64,000 bases of DNA, taken from contig CM046882.1 of the NCBI GenBank assembly GCA_025667525.1, positions 216,550,592-216,614,591 of the forward strand. The letters are read 5' to 3'. Positions 9,158 to 19,899 of this stretch are shown in pieces. Under the pieces are notes generated by a model, which saw nothing but the letters and a program-made list of their open reading frames with translations, was not told where the DNA came from and did no database searches. The stretch's first letter is position 1. Every line of letters begins with the position of its first letter. Made by a program: the position numbers and the translations under genes. This DNA is from Glebionis coronaria (Eukaryota > Streptophyta > Magnoliopsida > Asterales > Asteraceae).

Positions 9158-9681
9158 CTAACCTTCGGCAACATCGATTAAGGGTTTTTCGGTTCTAAAG
9201 AATGGCCGACCAAGTATTAATGGAATACGAGGGTCCATTTCATAATCAACAACAACAAAGTCGACTGGAAAAGTGAAGGTGCCAACTTTAATGAACACAT
9301 CTTCGGCAATACCAATGGGGTAAGCGAGAGTTTGATTTGCAAGCTCAAGAGTCATCTTTATCGAGTAAGGTCGGGTAATGATAGTGTTTTCCAATCAATT
9401 AAAGGCATCAGATTTATACTTGCCCCGAGATCGGCTAAGGCAGTAAATTCTTTGGTTTGGTTAAAAATGCATGGCAACACAAAACGACCGGGATCTCCAA
9501 GTTTCTCCGGAAGTTCTTTAAGAAGGACGGCAGAATAATTTTCATTCAATCGAGTATTAACAAACTCGGCCATCTTCTCCTTCTTATTAAGCAAGTCTTT
9601 AAACATCTTAACAAATTTAGGCATTTGGGCTAGAGCTTCAACAAGGATAAAGGTGATGGTCAGTCCTGAAATCTTCTTCAA
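9158..9681 (-). pseudogene. Athila-like aspartic protease region, broken
   Basis: Two overlapping minus-strand pieces. The first (9681-9358) carries [13 protein letters not shown], the linker typical before Athila protease, then the active-site block [11 protein letters not shown]. The second (9394-9158) carries MTLELANQT, the flap region, and the C-terminal ILGRPFF. A frameshift lies in the 9358-9394 overlap and a stop ends the second piece. [10 protein letters not shown] is the usual Athila form of the D-T/S-G active site. The retroviral-type protease would normally process gag-pol. It sits directly downstream of gag with a stop between them. Confidence 0.7.
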
Positions 9682-10955
9682 AAGTCTGACACTTGAATAT
9701 CATCCTTGGTGAGCAATTGGCACATGTCTAAGCGAGAAGGATAAGGAATGTTGGGTTTAGGTGGTGTAGGTGTAGAAGGTGAAGGTTGAGATGTTGAAGG
9801 TTTAAAGGTGGAAGGTGGGGTTGGTGAAGGGTTATTCTTGGGTACTTCATTAAGAGGTGGAGACGGTAATGGAGAACTAATACTAGGCGTGGGAGTAGGA
9901 GGGATAAATGGTGGTAGAGGAGGTGTAGATGGAGTACCTGGGGGAGAGATAGATGGTCCTACTAAGATTGCTCCACTGCGTGTAGTAATAGCACTCACAT
10001 TCGCTCTTGGGTTGGTGACGGTATTTGAAGGAAGAGAGTCCGAAGTAGAGGATTGAGTACTTGGAAAGAAACTCGCCATCATATTCTTTAAATCATTTGA
10101 TTGATTGTTGAAGGAGGTTTGCATATCATGTCGAAGCTTGGTTTTAATAACATTCCCTTGCTTTGTGATATCTCCTTTCAAGTTGATGATTTGGCTTTGT
10201 AGATTCTTGACTAGCTCTCCTTGGGTCCTCATAAAAGCTTCAACGTCATGATTAATGGGTGGTGCTTGTTGAGCGGGTGGGTGATAAGGATTAGAAGCTC
10301 GAGGTGGGTTTGGATTGCTTCTATTGTAGTTGTTGGGGTTGTGGTTTTGAGGAGAAAAACCGGAAGAAAGAAAGTTGTTAGAACGGTAACTTAGCAAATT
10401 ACGATCACCTTGAGGTCGGGCTTGGTAGTTTTCCGTTGAATAGTTACCATAAGCCGCATACACATTTTTCGGATTGTCATGAGTAGAAGGAAAATCAGTG
10501 TATGAATGAGGACCCCCTCAAATCTCGCAAGAAGTTGCAACAGCTTTAACTTGTTGTTGTTAATTTGTAGCCAAAAGTTGCATGTTTTTGCTCATTTCGA
10601 CCATTGCGCGGGTCAATTCGGTGATATCAGGGTTTGAAGAAGTAGAAGACACATTGACTCTCGGGTTATTTCTTGAAGATGCGGATGAATCCCAATTTTT
10701 GTGATGAGTAGTCATGTTCTCTATAAGCTCTCTACACTCCTCAGGTCTTCTTTTCATAAATGTACCACCAGCGGCTGCATTAATCGTATCACGATCTCGG
10801 AAAGTTAAACCGTTGTAGAAAGTGTCAATTAAGGTGACGGGGAGCATGTTATGGTTTGGACATCGATCAATCAAAACATTATATCGTTCCTAAGCATCAA
10901 AAAGTGATTCATCAGGTTCTTGAGTAAATCCACTAATTTGATTTCGAAGGCTCGT
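9678..10955 (-). pseudogene. Athila-like gag, 3' portion, with broken zinc knuckle
   Basis: Continues the gag interrupted at 32647-32651 by element F. The first part (10955-10560) has YNGLTFRDRDTINAAAGGTF, a capsid block characteristic of Athila gag, with stops at the DA*ERYNVL position and at ATN*QQQ. Near 10530-10480 the knuckle normally read as CETCGGPHSYTDC has become CEI*GGPHSYTDF: the second Cys is a stop and the last Cys is Phe. The 10463-9678 part (261 codons open) is Asn/Pro-rich linker with PPxPP repeats ending [15 protein letters not shown]. It is non-functional as it stands. Confidence 0.75.
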
Positions 10956-13900
10956 TGTGACAATCTAACATTTTTAGGTAGTGAAATATTTTCTCGTATA
11001 ATATTTTGAAACTTATTTTTGTGTTGGTTGAAGAACTCACAATATACGGATTTAAATTTGGGCTTACGTGCATAATTTAGCGTCCTTTACGACTAAACCG
11101 AAAACCTTAGGATTACATATTTACGTTTTTGAACTCCGTTTTTGATGAAACAATTTTTATTGGATTCGTTTTGTGACGTTGATTCATAATTTATAAAAAC
11201 ATTTTTCGTGAAACGACCCGAGGGCACGCAAATCGAGAAAACTAGAATCGAGGAATACCCGTAAATTAGTGAGATGGGACAAAATACATTATCCCACCCC
11301 ACTAGCTAGCATGGGACGGCATAACATGACACCACAACCATATGTGGCATCATGTTAGCTAAAGAGTTACAAGTGTAACTAAGCTTACTCTTTAAGCTTA
11401 CTCTTTCCACTTCCACTAGCTAAAACCATCAACACTTCTCATTACCATCTTTCCATAAATGCAAACAACCTCAAAAATCTCTCAAAAACACTACCCCTTT
11501 CCGTCCATATTGAAGCTACAAACACCCCTTTTGATCTTTTCTAGCCATGAAATACATGTTATCTAGCTCTATCATGGAGTTATCTTGAAGCCTTGATCAT
11601 TTGGTGGCCATATTAACAACATTGGAGGTGATTTGCTGGTGTCCTAGGGCTGATTTCTCAACTATTGTTCTTGGTGTTTGATGATCTTGGAGTTACTTTT
11701 GGTGTTCATCAAGTTCTTGTCTTCCAAAAACAAGAAATACACTTGGTTGGTAAAGAAGATCATCCTCTCCATTTTCTCTTGTTATTTTTGTAAAGAACAA
11801 ATGTATTTTCTTTATTATTGTATATGTATATGATGTATATATGATGATAAAAATTTTGTGTGGGGATCAAGTGTTGATAAATATGCTTAAAAAGGTTAAT
11901 AACTATAAGAAATAAGGCTAAAATCATGCTTATTTAGTTGGTTGTATAAAAACAGTATATAACTAAAACTTGAACTGATAAACTTGCATGGTATGATCCA
12001 TTCACAGTAAGTACAAGATGTTATACACATGTGAGAGTTGGCCATGCAATGGAATCATTATAATGAGTGAGATGTGATCAAAACAAGATGAGTGTGCTAA
12101 TATGAATAAGCTGTTTTGTAGGGACTGTTAAGCATAGATAAAATTAAAATGAGCAGTAGCTATAACTAAGTCAAATGTATCACATAATATGGATATCATG
12201 CCATCCAAAAATGAGCTTTTAATTCATTGTAGAACTCTAGATATGATAAAAATGGTGAAGATGAAAAATAAAAATCAGATTTTGAGAATTAATGTTTATT
12301 ACTATTATATAAGCACTCAAAATTATATTGTATAAAATGTAAAATTAAAACCCACTAACTTATGAATTTTATTTATATAAATATGTAAAAGGTTAAATAA
12401 ATGGATAAATTATATAAATAGTAGTGGAATATTACTTATAAGTAATAAAAACTATAATATTGATTTTTACGACTTTTTTGGCTATTGCCGGAAAATTAAC
12501 GTTTCTCGCCAATTAAAACTTAGACGATCAAACCCGTCTAATGTAAAGTTTTTAAAAGTCATATACTGATATATAAGTATCTAATACAAGTAAAAACCGA
12601 TAAAACCTGAACTATAGGACATACGGACATTAACGAGCTAACTAAACTTATTGGACTAATACTTGGACTAATAATTGGACTAAATAAGATAAACACTTAT
12701 AAAAAGAACTTATTGGGCTTAACCCATCTGGGCCCAACATGGAAAGTATATATACTGATAATATAAGTATCAAATGGATTAAAACAAGTTAAAGAACTTA
12801 TACTAAGCTTATTGGACTTAAAATAGATAAATAGGTAAAACTAGTAAACTAGTAAAAAGTTACCAAAACGTAAACACTAAAATGAGTAAACAAAGATATA
12901 TAAACCCACTTGATCATCATCATATGTACAAAATCATCATATGTATATTGTTATTTTGATAAAAGTCATTGGACAAAGTCTAAGACCGATTATTATTTAC
13001 ATAGGTTTCCGTGACCGAAGCACGCCCGTAGCCGATAATCCGCCTTTCGTTAACAACGTGAGTTCATAGCCTCACACTCTTTTAAATGTTTTATAAAAAT
13101 GATTTGTAAACCCGCGAGGGAGATAACATGCTAGATTTTATAAAAATAGAACACAAGTAGTCCCAATGGTATGCTTAATGATATGGACCCGAATGATGCT
13201 ATGACCCTATAAACGAGACTAAAAGGATTATTAGTAGTTAGGTTATGTCACTTAAAGTCCCATTAGCATGAATAGTGAACTACCGGGATTTGGTAGACGC
13301 TTATGCATTTGATAGTACTATTTGGGGACGATCACCCTAGTTCGCGCCTTGACGGTTGATCCCCATCGTACCACATTGATTGGTAAGCGAATTTATGTAT
13401 GAGAAGATTCCATAGCGTGATTTTTGTGACGACACGCTAACTTAGATGGGCAAATTGTTTGTCGGGTTCGCGGCCTGCTGTTTTCATAGTAAGGTAACAA
13501 TGTCATGCGGCTAATAATAATCTTAATCCAAATAAAAATGTATCCTATACATAATAACGACGCTATTAACGATGAATATATTACCTATCATGGTAATATA
13601 GAGACTACGGTCTCATGGACGGTTTAAGATGTATGCTTGATTTATATATTGCCTGACTAGCAATACGTGGACTTACTTCCCATATTATACTTGTGTTCTG
13701 ATTTGAAATGATTGTTTTATATAACGGTTTTTATTAAACTCTATGAATTCACTCGGCATTCGCTGATATGATTTTTGCATGTTTTTATCTCAGGTGCTTG
13801 AAGGTAATCCGGATGGAGATCGACTCTGATGGCCCACATAATATTAAAAATGTTCATTCGATCTATGTTTTGTAAACTAAATGACCTGTATAATTTGGGA

Positions 13901-14055
13901 CCTGTTGTACACTTTAAAACTTTTTATCGAATGAATGCATGTTGAACCTTGTACAACCATTTTTATGTGTTGTCTATGATTGGAGTTATTGTGCTATCCC
14001 GTAACACTCTGAAAGACCCTTCCGCTGTACCGATACGAAAATTAAGAGTGTTACA
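10956..14055 (+). repeat. LTR 1 of gypsy F (3.1 kb)
   Basis: Begins TGTGACAATCTAAC and ends GAGTGTTACA, directly followed by the primer-binding site. About 3.1 kb is long for a gypsy LTR. No open frame of note. It includes the inverted word TTGGGCTTAACCCA and several TGGACTAATA-like short repeats (about 12650-12680). Confidence 0.9.
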
Positions 14056-14057
14056 GT

Positions 14058-14070
14058 TTGGTACCAGAGC
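14058..14070 (+). other. Primer-binding site of gypsy F, internal 1
   Basis: TTGGTACCAGAGC two bases after the LTR end; one base from the initiator-Met tRNA complement. The identical site follows LTR 2 at 22995-23007. Confidence 0.8.
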
Positions 14071-14246
14071 TCTTGTTATAGAGAACAAAAGATTTTAAAA
14101 ACCAAGGTTTTGAACAAAACTTTTCAAAATACTTTGACAATGAACATTTGAGAAAATATTAAAAAAAATCGTTTGACTATAACGGTGCCAGAGATCTCCG
14201 ACGTTACCAACAAGCCCTAGGAGATCAGATTGCCCCTCAGGTTGAC

Positions 14247-15077
14247 TTGATAGAGAATGAGATTGATAATGTTGATATAGAGAATGATGAGGAGATTGGG
14301 TTAGATAATTTAGATGATGAGATTGATGATGAGGATGTCGAGGAGGATGTAGGTATAGACGTTAAGGTCGATGATGATGAGGAAGCCGAGCTTATTTACC
14401 CTTATGATGTTCTAGAGGGCGAGCCTTTGCCCCCACCAGTTGATTTGTCTGATTCTGAGGTTGAGTTACCTAGGGATGAAATGTCTAAATCGTCTGAATC
14501 TGATTCTGAATCAGAGGAGGATGAGGATGACAATGCACCTGACGGTACGGATGGTATTGCTACTCGTAAATGTGAGATAGGAGAGACGTCTAGTGCTCGA
14601 GAGGCTACCCATATTGATGGTCTTCCACCATGGGCCTTGAGACGTGATCTAGATGCTTCTCGTGTTAAGAGTTGTATGACGGAGATTGGATTAGGTGTTG
14701 TACAGACTCATGTTGCTTATTTGGAGTCGAAGACTAAGGTTGGCGAGAAAGAGCGGGAGTTGCTTAGCTTGGATTTGACTGATGTAGAGCGTGGTTTGAA
14801 TGAGGCGTTTAGGAGGTTATCAGTGTTGGAAAGTGGTGAGTTTGCTAAAATGAAGAGAAAGGTGAATTCTATGGAGATTCAGTTGAGTGTAGCTCGTGCG
14901 ATGCGTTAGACAGCTGAGAAGGAGTTGAATATATCTGTGGGATGGAACAGTAGATTTTATGATGACATGGTTGAAAGAGGAGTGATCCGTAAGCGCCCAG
15001 CTGAAGATGTGTCTAGTGATCGTCCGACGAAGATTCAGAAGACGATGGATGATGGACCATCTAGCGGTTCTCAGTAG
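14247..15077 (+). pseudogene. Acidic ORF upstream of gag in gypsy F, internal 1 copy
   Basis: The frame is open from 14247 to 14909, then TAG, and continues to a terminal TAG at 15075-15077 (ends GPSSGSQ). Residues 1-100 are strongly acidic (Asp/Glu runs), followed by a Ser-rich acidic patch and a C-terminal coiled-coil-like helix (KTKVGEKERELLSLDL). The natural start seen in the other copy ([16 protein letters not shown]) is missing: a deletion joins CCCTA at 14218 to GGAGATC, with CTA microhomology, removing about 370 bp including the (TA)n tract and the ATG. Function unknown; daisy-family gypsy elements that I recall carry a comparable acidic, coiled-coil ORF before gag. Confidence 0.6.
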
Positions 15078-15367
15078 ACCAGTCTGTATTTAGTAGTGAC
15101 CTTTGTATCTTTTGTGCTGTTGTAGCTTTGACTGAACCGACTTGTTACTTATAGACTTGGCACGAATTTTGAGTGTATATAGTGCTAGAACTTTGATATG
15201 GGATGTAACTAAGAAAATACTTTTGTTTCAACTCGAATGAAATATGTATCTTGTCTTGAATTCCATATTGTGCCTTATTTGTACCTTGATTATGAATTCA
15301 ATCCATATAATATGAATCCTTTGTTGGGTGAATGCTTAATACTTTGAAATTGTGAAATTATAGAACT

Positions 15368-18300
15368 ATGCCGCCCAAGAAGGCTGTGACTGAGGATGAT
15401 GTACGTAGGATTATTACGGAGCAGGTTACCGCATCTATGACTGAATTTATGGCAAATGCTAGAAATGAAGCTTGCGGTAGTGGAGCTGGCGGTAGTGGAG
15501 CTGGCGGTAGTGGAATTGGCGGTACTAATGTGAATGTGAATGCTAATATTGTGAATGCTAATGCTGGAGGAAATATAGGAGGACTTGGAGCTAATGCACC
15601 TGAAGTTGGTGGTTGTACTTATGTGACGTTCATGAAGTGTGAACCTCTACCTTTTAATGGAACTGAAGGTGCTGTAGGACTAAGTAGTGGATTGAGAAGA
15701 TTGAGTCGGTGTTTCGGATTAGTAAGTGTAAGGAGGAAGATAAAGTGACTTTTGCTATGGCTACTCTTAAAGGTCGTGCGTTGACTTGGTGGAACGGGAG
15801 AATTGCTTTCATGGGTCTTGATGTTGCTAATGCTACTCCTTGGGCTGAAATTAAGAAGTGGATGACTTTGGAGTTTTTTCCTCGTAGTGTGATTATTAGG
15901 TTAGAACAAGAGTTGATTCATTTGAGAATGAAAGGTGTGGACATTGATATTTACACAAACCGATTCCATGAGTTGGCCTTGCTATGTCCTCGATTGGTTG
16001 AACCCGAAGAGATTCGAATTGAACAATATATTAAAGGGTTGACCAGGAATATCCGGGGGGATGTGACATCATCTAAACCACTGACCATTGATGATGGTGT
16101 TCGAATGGCTTACCAACTCATTGGACAGATAATTTAGGATAGGGAAAATGAAGCCCGTGTTGGTGAGAAAAGAAAGGGAGACGGTGATCGTGTAGATAGA
16201 GGTGATAATAGGAAGAATTTCAATCGCCGTCAGAACTAGAGAAAGGGGAATGCAAATGCTCTTACCTACAACACACCACGCAACGATGATAGATGTCCTA
16301 AGTGTGGCAACAAGAGGCATGCTGGCGACTGCTGGAAGTGCCGAAATTGCGGAAAGCTTGGACACAAGGTTGAAAGGTGTAAGAAGGGAACCATTTGCTT
16401 CAACTGTAATGAAGAAGGTAATAGGAAATCGGAATGCCCCAAGTTGAAAGCGATTGTACCTAGAAGAAACCCCCAGGGTGGTGTCTATCAACTTGGAACA
16501 ATTGAGATGAAGAAAGAGGATCCGAATGTCGGTACCGGTACGTTTTTACTCAACAATCATTATGCTGTTGCTTTATTCGATTCGGGTGCTGATAGGAGCT
16601 TTGTATCCACTCAATTTAGTGCCCTTATTGACATTGAACCTGTTGAGATAAATACCAGTTACGAGGTGGAATTGGCTAATGGTAAATTAGTGAAAACTAA
16701 TAAGCTATTAGAAGGATGCTCTCTAAATCTCTTGAACCATTCCTTTCCGATTGATTTGATGTGGATAGAATTAGGTAGTTTTGATATTATTATTGGTATG
16801 GATTGGTTGTCGTTGAATAATGCTACTATTTTATGTGGAGAGAAGAAGGTTAAGATTCCTCTTAGGAATAGGACGTTAGTAATTGATGGTAATCGAGGTG
16901 AATCCCGTTTGAAAATCGTTTCATGTATTAAAGTCCAAAAGTACATCAGGAACGGTTGTGAGTTATTCTTAGCTCAAGTGACCGGGAATGAGTCTAGGGA
17001 GAAACGATTGGAAGATGTACCTATTATTTGTGAATTTCCGGAGGTATTTCCTAAAGAAATACCCGGACTTCCACCGATAAGGCAAGTAGAGTTTCGAATC
17101 GATTTAATTCCTGGTGCTGCACAGGTGGCACGTGCGCCTTACCGATTAGCCCCTTCTGAATTAAAGGAGTTATCTGAGCAACTTAAGGAGTTGTCTGATA
17201 AAGGTTTTATTCGACCGAGCTCGTTGCCTTGGGGAGCTCCAGTCTTGTTCGTTAAGAAGAAGGATGGATCTTTCCGTATGTGCATTGATTATAGGGAATC
17301 GAATAAGTTGACAATTAAAAATCGATATACTTTACCTAGGATTGATGATTTGTTTGATCAACTACAAGGATCTAGTGTGTATTCTAAGATAGATTTGCGG
17401 TCAGGATATCACCAACTTCGCGTCCGTGAAGAAGATATTCCTATAACTGCCTTTAGAACTGGTTATGGACACTATGAATTTCAAGTAATGCCATTTGGGT
17501 TAACTAACGCACCTGCGGTTTTCATGTATTTAATGAATCGAGTGTGCAAGCCCTACTTGGATAAATTTTTGATTGTGTTTATTAACGATATTCTAATCTA
17601 TTCTAAGAATGAAGATGAACATAGAGAACATTTAAGGATTGTTTTGAATTTGTTGAAGGATGAAAGGTTGTATGCTAAGTTCTCGAAGTGTGATTTCTGG
17701 TTAGATTCTGTGCAATTTCTTGGTCATGTGATTAACAAAGATGGAATTCATGTTGATCCTGCAAAGGTTGAAGCTATTAAGAATTGGTCTGCACCGACAA
17801 CGCCAACGGAAGTGCGACAGTTCTTAGGATTGGCTGGCTATTATAGGCGATTCATTAAAGAATTTTCTTTGATAGCTAAACCCTTGACTAAGCTTACCCA
17901 GAAGAATAAACCTTTCGTTTGGGGAAGTGATGAAGACGGAGCATTTCAGACATTGAAGAAAAAATTATGTAGTGCGCCAATCTTATCATTACCCGACGGG
18001 AGTGAAGATTTTGTAGTGTATTGTGATGCATCTCTTAGAGGCTATGGAGCTGTTTTGATGTAGAGAGAGAAAGTGATAGCTTATGCTTCTAGGCAATTAA
18101 GGAAGAATGAGGAGAATTATACTACTCATGATCTTGAGTTAGGAGTTGTAGTCTTTGCTCTTAGGTTGTGGAGACATTATCTGTATGGCACCAAGTGTAC
18201 GTTATTCACCGATCACAAAAGCCTACAGTATATTCTCGACCAGAAGGAATTGAACATGAGGCAATGAAGATGGATAGAGTTGTTAAGTGATTATGATTGT

Positions 18301-19858
18301 GATATAAAATATCACCCAGGAAAAGCCAATGTTGTTGCCGATGCGTTAAGTAGGAAAGATAGAGAGCCTATCAGGGTACGTTCTCTAGTCATGACCGTGC
18401 ACAATAATTTGCCTGAGCAAATTAGAAATGCGCAAATAGAAGCTTGTAAGAAGGAGAATTTTGTTAATGAAGGGTTCCGAGGAGAAGGAGATCCTTTAGA
18501 GGTTAGAACTGATGGAGTGAAATTCTTAAGAGGTCGTATGTGGATACCTAAGTTTGGAGGCTTAAGAGATTTGATTATGTTAGAATCCCATAAATCTAAG
18601 TATTCCATTCATCCAGGATCTGATAAGATGTACCATGATTTGAAGAAGTTGTACTGGTGGCCGAATATGAAAGCTGACATAGCTATGTATGTTCTTTAAT
18701 GCTTGACTTGTGCTAGAGCCAAAGCTGAACATCAAAAGCCATCAGGACTACTTCAGCAGCCAAAGATTCCTGAATGGAAGTGGGAGCGAATTACGATGGA
18801 CTTTATCACCAAGCTTCCTAGAACATCATCTGGAAACAACTCGATTTAGGTTATTGTCGATAGACTGACCAAATCAACACACTTCATTCCGGTTAAAGAG
18901 CAGTTCTCACTGGAGAAGCTGACTCGAATATACCTCGATAATGTTGTATGCAAGCATGGAGTGCCTGTATCGATCATTTCAGATCGAGATCCTAGATTCG
19001 CATCGAATTTTTGGAAATCTCCAAAGATCTTTGGGAACGAATCTCGACATGAGCACTGCTTATCACCCCCAGACTGATGGGCAGAGTGAAAGGACGATAC
19101 AAACACTAGAAGATATGTTGAGAGGTTGTGTGTTAGACTTTGGTAAGAATTGGGATAAATATTTGCCGTTAGCAGAGTTTTCGTATAACAATAGTTACCA
19201 TTCTAGTCTTAAGGCTACACCATTTGAAGCTTTATATGGTAGGAAGTGTAGATCTCCTGTATGTTGGAGTGAAGTTTTGGGATACCCAGCTCATGGGACC
19301 GGAATTGATCCGGGAGACTACGGAGATGATAGTTCAGATTAAGAATAGGTTGTTGACTGCCCGTAGTAGACAGAAAAGTTACGCAGATGTGCGGCGGAAG
19401 CCAATGGAGTTTAAAGTGGGTGACCGAGTAATGTTGAAAGTATCGCCATGGAAAGGCGTTATCAGATTTGGAAAGCGAGTGAAATTGAATCCCCGTTATA
19501 TTGGACCCTTTAAGATTTTATATAGAGTAGGTCTGGTGGCTTACAAACTAGAGTTACCCCTAGAACATCATGGTGTTCACAACACATTCCATGTATCTAA
19601 TCTGAAGAAATGTCTAGCAGTGAGTGATGAGAAAATTTCATTTGGTAAGGTTCGAATAGATGGGAAGTTGCATTTTATCGAAGAGCCCGTAGAGGTTATG
19701 GATCGTGAGGTAAAGCAACTGAAACAAAGTCGGATACCTATTGCTAAGATCCGATGGAATTCAAAGCATGGACCGGAGTATACTTGGGAACGAGAGGATG
19801 AAATGTGGAAGAAATATCCGCACCTCTTCGATTTCAATAAGAAACGGACATCCAAATG
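15368..19858 (+). pseudogene. Gypsy F gag-pol, internal 1 copy, full length but inactivated
   Basis: Gag (from [12 protein letters not shown], Gly-Ser-Gly-Ala repeats, capsid with ALTWWN) is frameshifted near 15690. Two CCHC knuckles follow ([28 protein letters not shown] with His to Asn). Protease has [10 protein letters not shown] near 16580. Reverse transcriptase (17040-17850) has [14 protein letters not shown], but FIDD is FINDIL near 17580, losing a catalytic Asp. RNase H (18000-18350) has YCDAS and DALSRK with stops at 18061 and 18265. Integrase has [16 protein letters not shown] and [11 protein letters not shown] with stops at 18697 and 18847 and frameshifts near 19020 and 19300. The tail has [21 protein letters not shown] chromodomain sequence and ends at 19858. 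Several stops are CAG to TAG changes compared with the other copy. Confidence 0.9.
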
Positions 19859-19884
19859 AAATGGATCACGAGGACGTTGATCCC

Positions 19885-19899
19885 TTTAGGAGGAAAAGC
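19885..19899 (+). other. Polypurine tract of gypsy F
   Basis: TTTAGGAGGAAAAGC immediately precedes LTR 2, the position where plus-strand DNA synthesis is primed. Confidence 0.75.

Noticed and set aside
16069..16491. Minus-strand 140-codon frame (and its twin at 28694-29116)
   Set aside because: Antisense shadow of the gag zinc-knuckle region of gypsy F.
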